Assembly: GCA_916988195.3 (NCBI GenBank)
Contig: CAKASQ030000008.1
Span: 18,840-82,839, forward strand
Length of the DNA stretch: 64,000 nucleotides
From: Oscillospiraceae bacterium
GTDB taxonomy: Bacteria; Bacillota; Clostridia; Oscillospirales; Oscillospiraceae
Direction of reading: 5' to 3'
This document shows, in pieces, positions 42,334 to 51,284 of the stretch; the first letter of the stretch is position 1, and the number at the start of each line of letters is the position of its first letter. The notes under the pieces were generated by a model. That model was given only the letters and a program-made list of their open reading frames with translations, was not told the origin of the DNA and ran no database searches. The position numbers and the translations under genes are program-made.

Positions 42334-43398
42334 TTGAGAAAACTTAGCGTTTGCATTCTGTTCGGCGGCGTTTCGCCGGAGCACGAGGTTTCGCTCCGCT
42401 CGGCGGAGTCGGTGCTGAACAACATCGATCAGGAGAAATATAACGTCTTTCCCGTCGGGATCACAAGAAGCGGGGAATGGATATTATTTGGCGGCAGGGA
42501 CTATTCGATGCTGCCGTCCGGCGCGTGGGAAACCTGCGAGCTGAACCGGAAGGCGGCGCTCTCGCCCGTGCGCGGTCAGGGGCTTTTGAGCTTTGAAAAC
42601 GACTGCGTGGTGCGAGAGCGCATCGATGTGGTCTTTCCGCTCATCCACGGAGAAAACGGCGAGGATGGCTCGCTGCAGGGGCTCTTGCAGATCGCAGGGC
42701 TGCCCTTTGTGGGCTCCGGCGTGGCGGCCTCGAGCGCGTGCATGGACAAGAGTATAACAAAGCTTCTGATCCGGCAGGCGGGCGTTCGGCAGGCGGACTG
42801 GCAGGTCATCCCGAAGCAGCGCTGGAGCCGGAAGCAGGAGGCCTGTATGGATGAAATCGAGGCCGCGTTCACCTATCCGGTCTTTGTCAAGCCCGCCGGA
42901 ACCGGCTCGTCGGTCGGCATTTCCAAGGCGAAGTGCCGCGAAGATCTCGAGCAGGCCGTGACGGATGCGCTCCGCTATGGCAATAAGGCGCTTGTCGAGG
43001 AATTCATCGACGGGCAGGAAATCGAGGTGGCCGTGCTTGGCAATGAGAGTCCCTGCGCGTCCGTCTGCGGCGAAATTGACGCAGGTGCGGAATTTTACGA
43101 CTACGAGGCAAAATATTTGTCCAGCAGTGCGAGCTTCTATGTGCCCGCGCGCATCGATGAGGCCGTTTCAGAGCTTCTCCGCGAGACGGCGGTGAAGGTC
43201 TACCGGGCAATGGAGTGCCGGGGATTGGCGCGGGTGGACTTCTTTGTCCGGCGGGACGATCAGGAAGTTGTGTTCAATGAGATCAATACCATTCCGGGCT
43301 TTACGTCGATTTCGATGTACCCGAGGCTCTTTGCGGCAAGCGGCATCGAATACCCGGAGCTGATCGACAATCTCATCGCGCTTGCATTGGAGGAATAG
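42334..43398 (+). CDS. ddl: D-alanine--D-alanine ligase
   Basis: 354 residues from a TTG start 7 nt after GAGG; a second TTG at 42328 is too close to the ribosome site. VCILFGGVSPEHEVSLRSA is the N-terminal signature. HGENGEDGSLQG, PVFVKPAGTGSSVGI and the omega-loop EFYDYEAKY (Tyr-containing, D-Ala-D-Ala rather than D-Ala-D-Lac type) follow, ending with FNEINTIPGFTSISMYP. ATP-grasp enzyme making the peptidoglycan dipeptide in the cytoplasm. The next gene starts 1 nt after its stop. Confidence 0.94.
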   Translation: MRKLSVCILFGGVSPEHEVSLRSAESVLNNIDQEKYNVFPVGITRSGEWILFGGRDYSMLPSGAWETCELNRKAALSPVRGQGLLSFENDCVVRERIDVVFPLIHGENGEDGSLQGLLQIAGLPFVGSGVAASSACMDKSITKLLIRQAGVRQADWQVIPKQRWSRKQEACMDEIEAAFTYPVFVKPAGTGSSVGISKAKCREDLEQAVTDALRYGNKALVEEFIDGQEIEVAVLGNESPCASVCGEIDAGAEFYDYEAKYLSSSASFYVPARIDEAVSELLRETAVKVYRAMECRGLARVDFFVRRDDQEVVFNEINTIPGFTSISMYPRLFAASGIEYPELIDNLIALALEE

Positions 43399-43399
43399 C

Positions 43400-43825
43400 A
43401 TGGTACAATCGGCACTGATTTCCATTACCGGCACGCAGCAGCTCGAGGGCGAGGAATCTGAAAGCATCCAGCTGGTGACCGAGGGCTCGTACTGCTATGA
43501 GCCGGGCTACATCCGCTTTTCCTACGTGGAGACGCAGATGACAGGGCTAGAGGGCGTTGTGACGACGTTCACGATCGAAGAGGAAAAGAAGGTCACGCTG
43601 CGAAGAGTCGGCAAGGTGAACTCCGAGATGGTCTTCGAGCTCGGGAGAATCGACGATTCTCTCTACGAGGCGGGGCCGGGCGCGCTGATGCTGCGTGTAC
43701 AGACAAAGAGCCTTGCCGTCCTCATGAACGAGCACGGCGGCATTTTTGACCTCTCGTACTCCATCGAGGTTGAATACGCGACCTGCGGCTTAAACAGCTA
43801 TCATATTGAGGTTCGCGCGATATAA
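43400..43825 (+). CDS. DUF1934 family protein
   Basis: 141 residues, one nucleotide after the ddl stop with GGAGGAATAGC as ribosome site. The predicted all-beta barrel (ISITGTQQLEGEES, GYIRFSYVETQMTGLEGVVTTF, VTLRRVGKVNSEMVFELG) matches DUF1934, a calycin-like small protein of Firmicutes of unknown role. A terminator follows at 43831. Confidence 0.88.
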   Translation: MVQSALISITGTQQLEGEESESIQLVTEGSYCYEPGYIRFSYVETQMTGLEGVVTTFTIEEEKKVTLRRVGKVNSEMVFELGRIDDSLYEAGPGALMLRVQTKSLAVLMNEHGGIFDLSYSIEVEYATCGLNSYHIEVRAI

Positions 43826-43830
43826 AACGA

Positions 43831-43857
43831 GCGCCCGCCGTCGGCGGGCGCTTCTTT
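43831..43857 (+). terminator. Terminator of ddl-DUF1934
   Basis: GCGCCCGCC pairs with GGCGGGCGC around GTC, followed by TTCTTT. Confidence 0.88.
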
Positions 43858-43867
43858 GTGATTTTGT

Positions 43868-43971
43868 GTAGGGGGCGATGCCTACATCGCCCCAAGGGCA
43901 ATTGCAAATTTTCCATAGATTTCCGCATGATCGGTTCCATTTGCCGGGGCGATGTGGGCATCGACCCCTAC
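43868..43971. repeat. 104-bp palindromic element, copy 2
   Basis: Ends GTAGGGG and CCCCTAC. The arms fold as GGGGCGATG..CATCGCCCC and GGGGCGATG..CATCGACCCC. Same length as copy 1 at 28037. Confidence 0.8.
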
Positions 43972-43985
43972 GAAGACGGTTCATA

Positions 43986-45059
43986 TCAGGGCAGCTTCGT
44001 TGTTTCGCGAAGCAGCTCGATGCTGGCGTTTGCAGTGTGGAGCGTGGCGAGCGCCTGCGAAGCATTTTCGGACAGGACGAGAAGCTGCGCGGTCTCCGAC
44101 TGCTGCGCGGCAAACTCGGCGGAGACGGGCTCCTGCGGGCGCGTGAGGACGGCAAAGTCCACAATGCCCTCCTGCTGCCAGAAAGGAAGGAGCGCAAAGA
44201 GCGTCTTGAAATTGAGCGCGCGGCAGAGCGCGTCGTTGGCCTCCAGAAGTGAGGCGGCGACGGTTTCGCAGTCCTCTGGGACCGTGACACCCAGAATGTG
44301 CCCCGCGGCATAGAGCGCGCGGACGAGCGCAGGGTCGGCGTTAATTTCGGCGGCTGTCAGGAAAAAGGTCCCGCGAAGGGCGTACTCTTCCAAAAGCGCG
44401 GCGTTTTCTGCCATCGTCCCGGCGTTTGTAAACGCGAGATAGACCGTCGCGGGCGGCTGCTCGGGCTCCGGGTCCGCCAGCTGCTCGGGATTTTTGGGTG
44501 TGTCCGTCTGGCCACTTGAAGAATTGCGGTCGGGCTCCGGCGTGTTCATCTGCTCGATGCGGTAGCGGATGAGGCTCTCGGCCTTTTCGACGAACAAGGA
44601 GTCGTCATATACCTCGCTGCCGGTCGTAAAGCGGAGAATCGGGTAGCCGTTTTCACTCTTTAAAAGCGTGACCTTGAGGCCGAAGAACGATGCGCAGTAG
44701 ACAAGGGGCACGTACAACATGCCGCCGCGGAACGTCGTCGAGACGGTTTTAACGTTGCCGTCCTGATCGGTGACGGTCCCTTCGGCAAGATCAAAGACGA
44801 GACGGCGCTGCCTTGTAAACAGAACGAACGTCTGCGCCTGCGCGTTGTAGGCCGGAATGACCCCGCCGGGCGACGCGTCAAAGGCCGTATACGGCACGTA
44901 AATGCCGGAGGAGGACTCATAGGGAAGGGCGGAGAGCGTCAGCGGAATCGAGTCGTTCACGGCGACAAAGAGAATGTCTCCGTCCGCCAGAATCGGCGTG
45001 CAGAGCGAGACGCACAGCACCAGTGCCAGAAGTGCGCAGAAAACCCGCCGTTTTTTCAC
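43986..45059 (-). CDS. Secreted protein: copper-amine-oxidase-N-like domain plus degenerate polysaccharide deacetylase fold
   Basis: 357 residues from a GTG after GGGAGGTGG. A signal peptide (KKRRVFCALLALVLCVSLC..LADG) is followed by a Cu_amine_oxidN1-like domain (about residues 27-150, GIYVPYTAFDASPGG, GMLYVPLVYCASFFGLKV). A Pro/Glu linker leads to a NodB-like region (about residues 200-355). VYLAFTNAG stands where active deacetylases have TFDDGP, and HILGVTVPED stands where they have the GNHTxxH metal ligands. Both metal-site motifs are lost, so it is probably a non-catalytic wall-binding protein. Confidence 0.8.
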   Translation of the reverse strand: MKKRRVFCALLALVLCVSLCTPILADGDILFVAVNDSIPLTLSALPYESSSGIYVPYTAFDASPGGVIPAYNAQAQTFVLFTRQRRLVFDLAEGTVTDQDGNVKTVSTTFRGGMLYVPLVYCASFFGLKVTLLKSENGYPILRFTTGSEVYDDSLFVEKAESLIRYRIEQMNTPEPDRNSSSGQTDTPKNPEQLADPEPEQPPATVYLAFTNAGTMAENAALLEEYALRGTFFLTAAEINADPALVRALYAAGHILGVTVPEDCETVAASLLEANDALCRALNFKTLFALLPFWQQEGIVDFAVLTRPQEPVSAEFAAQQSETAQLLVLSENASQALATLHTANASIELLRETTKLP

Positions 45060-45187
45060 GATGACCACCTCCCGTAAATTCCAGACCAGTATAGCACAAA
45101 ACCGGCGAAGCGGCAAGGAAAATCGGTTGCGGAAAGGGCGGGCGATATGCTATACTACACAAAAAGAGCTGGCAGGAGGGAACTTGC

Positions 45188-45664
45188 GTGCAAAGGATTG
45201 AAAAGGAGAACTACTATCTGGATATTGCCGAGACGGTGCTCGAGCGCTCGACGTGTCTCAGGCGGCAGTACGGCGCGATCATTGTCCGCAACGACGAGAT
45301 CGTCGCCACGGGATATAACGGCGCGCCGAGAGGGCGGAAAAACTGCTCCGACCTTGGCAGATGTGTGCGCGTGCAGATGCAGGTGCCGCGCGGAGAGCGG
45401 TACGAGCTCTGCCGGAGTGTCCACGCTGAGGCCAACGCGATCATCTCCGCGTCCCGCAACGAATGCATCGGAGCGGATTTGTACCTGGTGGGACACGACG
45501 CGCTGTCGGGAGAAGTTTTATCCGACGCGACGTCCTGCTCGATGTGCAGGCGCATGATCATCAACGCGGGCATCAAACGCGTCGTTGTGCGAAACAGCAA
45601 ACAGGACTTTACCATCGTTCCGGTGCAGGACTGGATCGACCAGGACGACACGCTCGAGCTCTGA
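45188..45664 (+). CDS. dCMP deaminase (ComEB-like cytidine/deoxycytidylate deaminase)
   Basis: 158 residues from a GTG after AGGAGGG. VHAEANAI near residue 78 supplies the catalytic Glu and the zinc His, and SCSMCRRMI near residue 117 gives the two zinc Cys (Ser replaces the usual Pro before the first Cys). NGAPRG near residue 40 is a substrate-loop motif of dCMP deaminases. It converts dCMP to dUMP for thymidylate synthesis. It has its own TATACT promoter. Confidence 0.93.
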   Translation: MQRIEKENYYLDIAETVLERSTCLRRQYGAIIVRNDEIVATGYNGAPRGRKNCSDLGRCVRVQMQVPRGERYELCRSVHAEANAIISASRNECIGADLYLVGHDALSGEVLSDATSCSMCRRMIINAGIKRVVVRNSKQDFTIVPVQDWIDQDDTLEL

Positions 45665-45738
45665 CAAAATCGCCGCGAAGGAATAATTTGCCCTGGAACC
45701 GGAAAAACTTTCTTTGCAAAGCAAAGGAGGTAAGTTCC

Positions 45739-46014
45739 ATGGTAAAGGGGATCAACCGGCAGGTGATTGTGGTGCGTCCGCCCGATCAGAAGCTCTTCGA
45801 GCAGGCGATTTTTCTGCTGCGGCCGGACGCGCAGGACAGCTGCAACGTGACGCAGGACGAGCTTTTGCGGCAGGCGCAGCAGGCGGCGAAGGGCTACAGC
45901 ACGGCGCATCTTCCGGGCGGGCGGCTGCGCGGGGAGCTTGCGTCAAGACTCGTGTGGAGCCTCGCGGGAGGCGGTCTTGTGGGGCTGGCGTGGATGCTCA
46001 GCGCGCTTTTCTGA
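45739..46014 (+). CDS. Small protein with C-terminal membrane helix
   Basis: 91 residues after a perfect AAAGGAGGTAAGTTCC site. The soluble N-terminal region (VIVVRPPDQKLFEQAIFLLR, then a Gln-rich QAQQAAKGYS helix) is followed by a tail-anchor-like hydrophobic helix (LAGGGLVGLAWMLSALF). I do not recognise a family. It lies alone between dCMP deaminase and the transpeptidase gene. Confidence 0.72.
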   Translation: MVKGINRQVIVVRPPDQKLFEQAIFLLRPDAQDSCNVTQDELLRQAQQAAKGYSTAHLPGGRLRGELASRLVWSLAGGGLVGLAWMLSALF

Positions 46015-46158
46015 TACACAAATGAATGGACGGCGCTTTGCTTGCCCAATGCGGGCGGGCAGAGCGCCGCTTTGTGTCGCGGCGGGTACTTTTTTCTGGA
46101 CTTCAGGAGGCTTTTACGGTATTCTATAACCGTTATCAGAAAACGGAGGACAGTACAT

Positions 46159-47520
46159 ATGAAAAGATGGCAGCGCATGATGGCGGCGCTTCTGGCGATG
46201 GCGATGGTATGCGGGGCGCTCATGGCGGGCGCGTCTGCCGCTGGTACAAATTCGCTTCCCTATGAAATTAAGGTGAACCGGAAGATGAACACCGTGACGG
46301 TGTATACACAGGACGAGGCGGGGAACTACACGGTTCCCTATAAAGCGATGATCTGCTCGACCGGGCGGCTGGGACACGCAACGCCGCTTGGAAGCTACAG
46401 CGTGACGAGCGTCAAAAAGGAATGGTGCCTGATGTTTGACGGCACATACGGACAGTATTCAACGCAGTTTTACGGAAACTATCTCTTCCACTCCATCTGC
46501 TACACCGCACCCGACCCCGCGACGATGCTCGCGCAGGAGTACAATATGCTCGGCGGCGTTGCCTCGCTTGGCTGTGTGCGGCTGCAAACGGCAGATGCAA
46601 AGTGGATTTATGATAATTGTGCGCCCGGAACGCGCGTGACGATCTATGACAGCGACGATCCCGGCCCTCTCGGAAAGCCGGAGCGCGCGGTCGATGCCGT
46701 GCCTGCCGACTGCGGCTGGGACCCGACCGACCCGCGGGCGGAAAACCCGTGGACGCAGGTTCCGGTAGAGGAAATTCAGCTCTCGCAGGAGGAGCTGGAA
46801 CTGAAAGCGGGAGACGCTGCGGCGCTGGAGGCGGTGTGCCTGCCGGAGGACGCGGGAGTCAAGAGCGTTACGTGGGAATCGAGCGCGCCGGAGGTGGCGA
46901 GCGTCTATGGCGGGCGCGTTGTGGGCCTTGACGAAGGAACGGCGGTGATCACGGCAAAGTGCGGGAAAGCGGCTTCTTCCTGCACGGTGACGGTTACGGG
47001 AGAGCTTTTGCCGTTTTCCGATCTTGCGGCGGGTGCGTGGTACTATGACGACATGCGCTTTGCAACGGCGAAGGAACTTCTGAACGGCACGGGAGACGGA
47101 CACATGGAGCCGAGCGGCCTCGTCTCCTGGCCCGCCGCGCTTCAGATCGTCTACAACTTAGCCGGCCGGCCTGCGGCGAAGAGCGAGATTCCCAACTGGT
47201 ACGGCGAAGCGCTCGCTTGGGCGCAGGACAACGGTCTTCTTGACGGGCTGACGTTTGACGCGGAAAAGCCGATCGGTCGCGCGGAAATGGTGACGCTTTT
47301 GTACCGGTTCGCGCAGAAAAAGAACCAGCGGCTCACGGTTGAGGCCAGTCTGGATGATTTTGTGGATGCGGATGCGGTTCCCGCGTATGCGCAGGAGGCC
47401 GCGCGCTGGGCGGTAGGCTGCGGGATTTTAAAGGGCGATGACAGCCAGCGCCTCAATCCCGAGTCGCCGCTTACCCGGGCGCAGATTGCCGCGCTTCTCC
47501 GGCGGTACATCGAAAAATAA
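46159..47520 (+). CDS. Secreted L,D-transpeptidase with Ig-like and SLH-like repeats
   Basis: 453 residues after GGAGGACAGTACAT. A signal peptide (residues 1-28) is followed by a YkuD domain (about 35-165) with HSICY and catalytic SLGCVRL, a bacterial Ig-like Big_2 domain (about 205-283, VEEIQLSQEELELKAGD) and three SLH-type repeats (about 288-453: FSDLAAGAWYYDDM; IGRAEMVTLLYRF; LTRAQIAALLRRYI). It should crosslink peptidoglycan 3-3 while bound to the wall through SLH repeats. The first SLH repeat is degenerate. Confidence 0.9.
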   Translation: MKRWQRMMAALLAMAMVCGALMAGASAAGTNSLPYEIKVNRKMNTVTVYTQDEAGNYTVPYKAMICSTGRLGHATPLGSYSVTSVKKEWCLMFDGTYGQYSTQFYGNYLFHSICYTAPDPATMLAQEYNMLGGVASLGCVRLQTADAKWIYDNCAPGTRVTIYDSDDPGPLGKPERAVDAVPADCGWDPTDPRAENPWTQVPVEEIQLSQEELELKAGDAAALEAVCLPEDAGVKSVTWESSAPEVASVYGGRVVGLDEGTAVITAKCGKAASSCTVTVTGELLPFSDLAAGAWYYDDMRFATAKELLNGTGDGHMEPSGLVSWPAALQIVYNLAGRPAAKSEIPNWYGEALAWAQDNGLLDGLTFDAEKPIGRAEMVTLLYRFAQKKNQRLTVEASLDDFVDADAVPAYAQEAARWAVGCGILKGDDSQRLNPESPLTRAQIAALLRRYIEK

Positions 47521-47759
47521 AATATCCCAGAGCAGCAAGAAGGGCGGGCCCCCCCCCCGCGCGGCCCACCCACCAAATTTTACGTGGTTCCCCAAAGGGT
47601 GGGGTTGGGGGGCTGCCCCCAAACCCCCCACGGCAGTTTCGAATTCGCCGAAGATTTCCGAAAAAACGGATTTTACCGCCGGGTCGATGTGGGCATCGAC
47701 CCCTACGCATCACAGGGAAATTAGCAAAGTCCCGGAGGACTGCGGAAACAATCGAAAAA
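47521..47759. repeat. Gap with C/G-run repeats and half of a 104-bp element (copy 3)
   Basis: No gene. It contains long C and G runs that can pair (GGGTTGGGGGG..CCCCCAAACCC near 47603-47632), an inner GAATTCGCCG block shared with the palindromic elements, and at 47681-47706 one element end GGGTCGATG-TGGG-CATCGACCC followed by CTAC. The other end is missing or replaced. Confidence 0.65.
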
Positions 47760-49508
47760 TCAAGCCAATAGATTTTGCGTTTTGCAGAGCCTTGCGTATA
47801 CGCCGCCCATGGCCATGAGCTCTGCGTGCGTGCCGGCCTCGACGATATCGCCGTCGGAGACGACGAGGATGCGGCTGGCTGCGCGGATGGTGGACAGACG
47901 GTGGGCGATGATGAGTGTCGTGCGGTCTTTTGCCAGCTCGTCGAACGCGTGCTGGATTTTGCTTTCTGTCAGAGAGTCGAGCGCGCTCGTCGCCTCGTCG
48001 AGAATCAGAACCGGCGGATTTTTGAGGAAAATGCGGGCAATCGAAATGCGCTGCTTCTGCCCACCGGAAAGGAGCGTGCCGCGTTCGCCGACGTAGGTGT
48101 CGAAGCCGTCTGGCATGGCCAGAATGTCGTCGTAAATCTCCGCGCGCTTCGCGGCCTCCACGATTTCATCCATCGTCGCGTCGGGCTTTCCGTAGCGGAT
48201 GTTCTCCAGAATCGAGTCGGCAAACAGGAACACGTCCTGCTGCACAACGCCGATATTCCGGCGCAGGCTCTTCTGCGTGAGGCTGCGCACATCGAGTCCG
48301 TCGAGGAGAATTTTGCCGGACGTAACATCATAAAAGCGCGGGATGAGCTGGCAGAGCGTCGACTTGCCGCCGCCCGAGGGGCCGACGATCGCGATGGTCT
48401 GGCCAGGGGCGACATGGAGCGTGATATCGTGAAGCACCGCAAGATCGCCGTCATATGAAAAGCCGACGTGCTCGAGATCGATTTTGCCCTCGACATGCGT
48501 CAGCTCCAATGCGCCGGGCGCGTCCTGCAGGGTGGGCTCCGTGCGCATGATCTGCGTGAAGCGCTCAAGGCCTGCCGTGCCGTTGGCAAAGAGCTCGGTG
48601 AAGTTCGCGAGCTTTCGGATGGGGTTTACAAAGGTCGTGATGTAGAGGCTGAACATCAGAAGGTCCGCGTAATTGAGCTCATTTTTCATGATGAGGTAGC
48701 CGCCCATCGTGACGACCGCGACGGAAAGAAGGCTCATGAACAGCTCCATGGAGCCCATGAAAATACCCATCTCGCGGTGGAAGCTCTTTTTGGAAACCTT
48801 GAATGCGCCGTTGGAGCGGCGGAATTTCTGAAGCTCCAAGTCTTCGTTCGCGAAGGCCTTCGCCGTGCGCATGCCGGACAGGCTCGATTCAATGTCGGCG
48901 TTGATGTGCCCAACGCGCTGCTTGACCTTGCGAGAGGCCTTCCGCATCTGCTTGCGCCGCAGCAGAACGGTCACAAGGAAGATCGGAAGAATCACGCAGA
49001 CGACAAGCGCCAGGCGCCATTCGGTTCGGAACATGATGATGAGCGCGCCGGCGATCGTAACAAACGAGATGAAGAGGTCCTCCGGGCCGTGGTGGGCAAG
49101 CTCGGTGATTTCAAAAAGGTCGCTTGTAAGCCGGCTCATGAGCTGGCCGGTGCGGTTCTTGTCAAAGTAGTCGAAGCCGAGCTCCTGCATATGGCAGAAG
49201 AGAGCTTCTCGGATGTCGGCCTCGACGCGGATGCCGAACGTGTGGCCCCAGTAGGTGATAATGTAATATAAAAACGCGCGCACGAGATAGGCCAGAACGA
49301 CCACGCCCATCACGGCAAAGAACGTCCGGTACGCGTTTTGCGGCAGAAGCTCATACATCGCCCAGCGCGAGACGAGCGGGTAGGCCAGGTCTACAAGCGC
49401 AACGATGAGCGCGCAGACCATATCCAAAATGAAAAGTCCCATATGGGGCTTAAAAAAGTGCAGGAAGATCTGCATCATGTTCTTGTGCTGATAGTCTCTG
49501 GGGGTCAT
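47760..49508 (-). CDS. ABC exporter, fused permease-ATPase
   Basis: 582 residues from the ATG at 49508; longer frames upstream are non-coding. Six membrane helices (about 20-310, with the coupling segment GFDYFDKNRTGQLMSRLTSDL) are followed by the ATPase: GPSGGGKST near residue 370, LLSGGQKQRISIAR near residue 473, ILDEATSALD near residue 497. It is a homodimer-type half transporter for lipids, peptides or drugs, with substrate unknown. It is divergent from the pseudouridine synthase gene, 87 nt away. Confidence 0.94.
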   Translation of the reverse strand: MTPRDYQHKNMMQIFLHFFKPHMGLFILDMVCALIVALVDLAYPLVSRWAMYELLPQNAYRTFFAVMGVVVLAYLVRAFLYYIITYWGHTFGIRVEADIREALFCHMQELGFDYFDKNRTGQLMSRLTSDLFEITELAHHGPEDLFISFVTIAGALIIMFRTEWRLALVVCVILPIFLVTVLLRRKQMRKASRKVKQRVGHINADIESSLSGMRTAKAFANEDLELQKFRRSNGAFKVSKKSFHREMGIFMGSMELFMSLLSVAVVTMGGYLIMKNELNYADLLMFSLYITTFVNPIRKLANFTELFANGTAGLERFTQIMRTEPTLQDAPGALELTHVEGKIDLEHVGFSYDGDLAVLHDITLHVAPGQTIAIVGPSGGGKSTLCQLIPRFYDVTSGKILLDGLDVRSLTQKSLRRNIGVVQQDVFLFADSILENIRYGKPDATMDEIVEAAKRAEIYDDILAMPDGFDTYVGERGTLLSGGQKQRISIARIFLKNPPVLILDEATSALDSLTESKIQHAFDELAKDRTTLIIAHRLSTIRAASRILVVSDGDIVEAGTHAELMAMGGVYARLCKTQNLLA

Positions 49509-49595
49509 AAAATCAGGTTCCTCATCTTTCTCTTCGGCGCGGTTGCGCGCCGGCCGGAATTTATGATAGAATACAGCCGGAAAGGCGGCGGTTGG

Positions 49596-50255
49596 ATGCT
49601 CGAAATTATACGGGAAACAGCGGAACTCGCGCTGTGCGTCAAGCCTGTCGGTGTGCGCGCGCAGGGAGAGGGAGAAACCGATCTTCCGGCGCTTCTTTCG
49701 CGGCAGCTTGGGTGCAGCATTTACCCTGTGCACCGGCTCGATCAGGCGGTGGGCGGCGTGATGGTTTTCGCGAAAACGGAGCGCATGGCGGCGAAGCTTT
49801 CAAAGGCGATTCAGGAGGGGAAACTCCAAAAGGAATATCTGGCTGTGCTCACGAAGCGGCCGGAGGAGGATTCCGGGGAGCTTCACGATCTGCTGTTCCA
49901 CGACCGGTTCAAAAATAAAACCTTCGTCGTTTCAAAAGAGCGCAAGGGCGTCAAAAAAGCGGCGCTGTCCTACCGCGTATTGGCGGAATCGAATGGGCGC
50001 TGTCTTGCGCATGTGCGGCTTTATACCGGCCGAACGCATCAGATTCGCGTCCAGTTTGCCTCTCGCGGCTGCCCGCTGGTGGGAGACGGAAAATATGGGA
50101 GCCGGGTGAACGCCGCGTCTCCGGCGCTCTGGTCCTACGCGCTGACGCTTCCTGCACTGGGCGGCGGAGAAGAACGTTTCTGCGCGCTGCCCGAAAGACA
50201 GGGCGCGTGGGAGCCGTTTTCTGACGCGCTTTCTCACTTGGATACGCTTACTTAA
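49596..50255 (+). CDS. RluA-family pseudouridine synthase
   Basis: 219 residues. HRLDQAVGGVMVFAKT near residue 46 holds the catalytic Asp (HRLDxxxxG), LYTGRTHQIRVQFAS near residue 143 and PLVGDGKYG near residue 163 are the conserved RluA motifs. It lacks the S4 domain and is shorter than RluC/D, so the rRNA or tRNA target is uncertain. The ATG at 49596 after a GG-rich site is preferred over 49563. Its 3' end overlaps the convergent DUF2284 gene by 8 nt. Confidence 0.9.
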   Translation: MLEIIRETAELALCVKPVGVRAQGEGETDLPALLSRQLGCSIYPVHRLDQAVGGVMVFAKTERMAAKLSKAIQEGKLQKEYLAVLTKRPEEDSGELHDLLFHDRFKNKTFVVSKERKGVKKAALSYRVLAESNGRCLAHVRLYTGRTHQIRVQFASRGCPLVGDGKYGSRVNAASPALWSYALTLPALGGGEERFCALPERQGAWEPFSDALSHLDTLT

Positions 50256-50781
50256 ATAGGATCAGCGAGAACCAGACGACGATGTTGCCGTTCATGAAAT
50301 CCAGACCGTGCTTTTCGGCAAGGTCGGTGACCAGAATGCCCTGACTCTCCACGCAGGGGAACATTTTATCCGGGTGGCGGCACGGCGCGTCCGGGTAGGC
50401 GCAATGCTGGCAGATGGCGCAGGCCTCGGTGGAAAGTGCGCGGGTCTCCACGCCCTGCGCGGCAATCATGTCCCGCACTTGCCGGGTAAGCTCCTCGTGG
50501 GGCCCTCGGGTGGCGAGCGTTTCTTCTAAATTTGCGATGTCCGAGACCTCGGTAATGGAGGTCATCATGAGCGCCTCTGGATAAGAAAGGCAGCGCGCCT
50601 TGCATTCCTCGACTGTGCCGACTGCCGGGGGACAGGCCCACGTCGTATTGTACATCGGGCACTGCGTCTGGCAGATATAGCGTACACGTTCGGAAAACAC
50701 GAGCTCCGAGGTCTCGATCCAGTCATATTGAAAAAGCGGCAGCTCCGCGAGCTGCTGCTCGATGGCGGCCTTGTCGATCAT
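50248..50781 (-). CDS. DUF2284 family metal-binding protein
   Basis: 177 residues from an ATG after AAGGAGGCG. Cys clusters are CQTQCPMYNTTWACPP (about residues 38-53), a single Cys pair near residue 60, and EACAICQHCAYPDAPCRHPDKMFPC (about 120-144), ten or more Cys in all. The pattern matches DUF2284, predicted to bind metal or iron-sulfur centres. Function is unknown. It is transcribed convergently to the pseudouridine synthase. Confidence 0.87.
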   Translation of the reverse strand: MIDKAAIEQQLAELPLFQYDWIETSELVFSERVRYICQTQCPMYNTTWACPPAVGTVEECKARCLSYPEALMMTSITEVSDIANLEETLATRGPHEELTRQVRDMIAAQGVETRALSTEACAICQHCAYPDAPCRHPDKMFPCVESQGILVTDLAEKHGLDFMNGNIVVWFSLILFK

Positions 50782-51284
50782 AGCGCGCCTCCTTCTTGTT
50801 TTCTCTATTCTACACAATTTTCCCTCAGAACGTCAAGCGTCAAGAACGCGCAAAAAATGCGCCCGGCACGGTGTGTGGATGCCAGGCGCATGCTTGCGTG
50901 CTCTTGCACGTCAATAAAAAATATGGTATACTGGGAATCTCGGAATCCATCGTCACTTCGCTTCAGCGGATCTTTTGCCCCAATGCTGCGGTTTGAAGGC
51001 TTGAAATACAGAAAGTATTCCTGCGCCTCCATACCTTGCCTTGCGCCAAAATCTCGCGCTGAATCAAATCGCCGCTGGAATCAGAGCTTCCCTAGAAACA
51101 CTGTGCCGGATGAACAGGTGACACGGTATTTCCTCTTCCCGGGATTTACTCTAGCAGATCGCTGCAAAAATGTCACCCTCCCGGCGCGTCTTTGGACTAT
51201 CGCGGCGCGATAGAGCCACTCTACTCACAGTAGAATCCTTTGAAAATCAAGGGATTTTTATGATAATTACCAGGAGGTGCCAAA
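50782..51284. other. Gene-free gap with strong promoter and a dispersed repeat
   Basis: About 500 nt without a convincing gene. A strong rightward promoter (TTGCAC-17-TATACT, 50904-50932) begins 350 nt before the HTH gene, implying either a long leader or a small RNA. Repeat type B copy 2 lies at 51001-51060 (compare 24897). Short hairpins occur near 50820-50900 and an ACTCTACT..AGTAGA-like arm pair lies near 51212-51233. Confidence 0.5.

Noticed and set aside
43868..43971. CRISPR repeat-spacer unit
   Set aside because: There are no regularly spaced direct repeats or cas genes; the sequence is an isolated palindromic element with other full-length copies far away.
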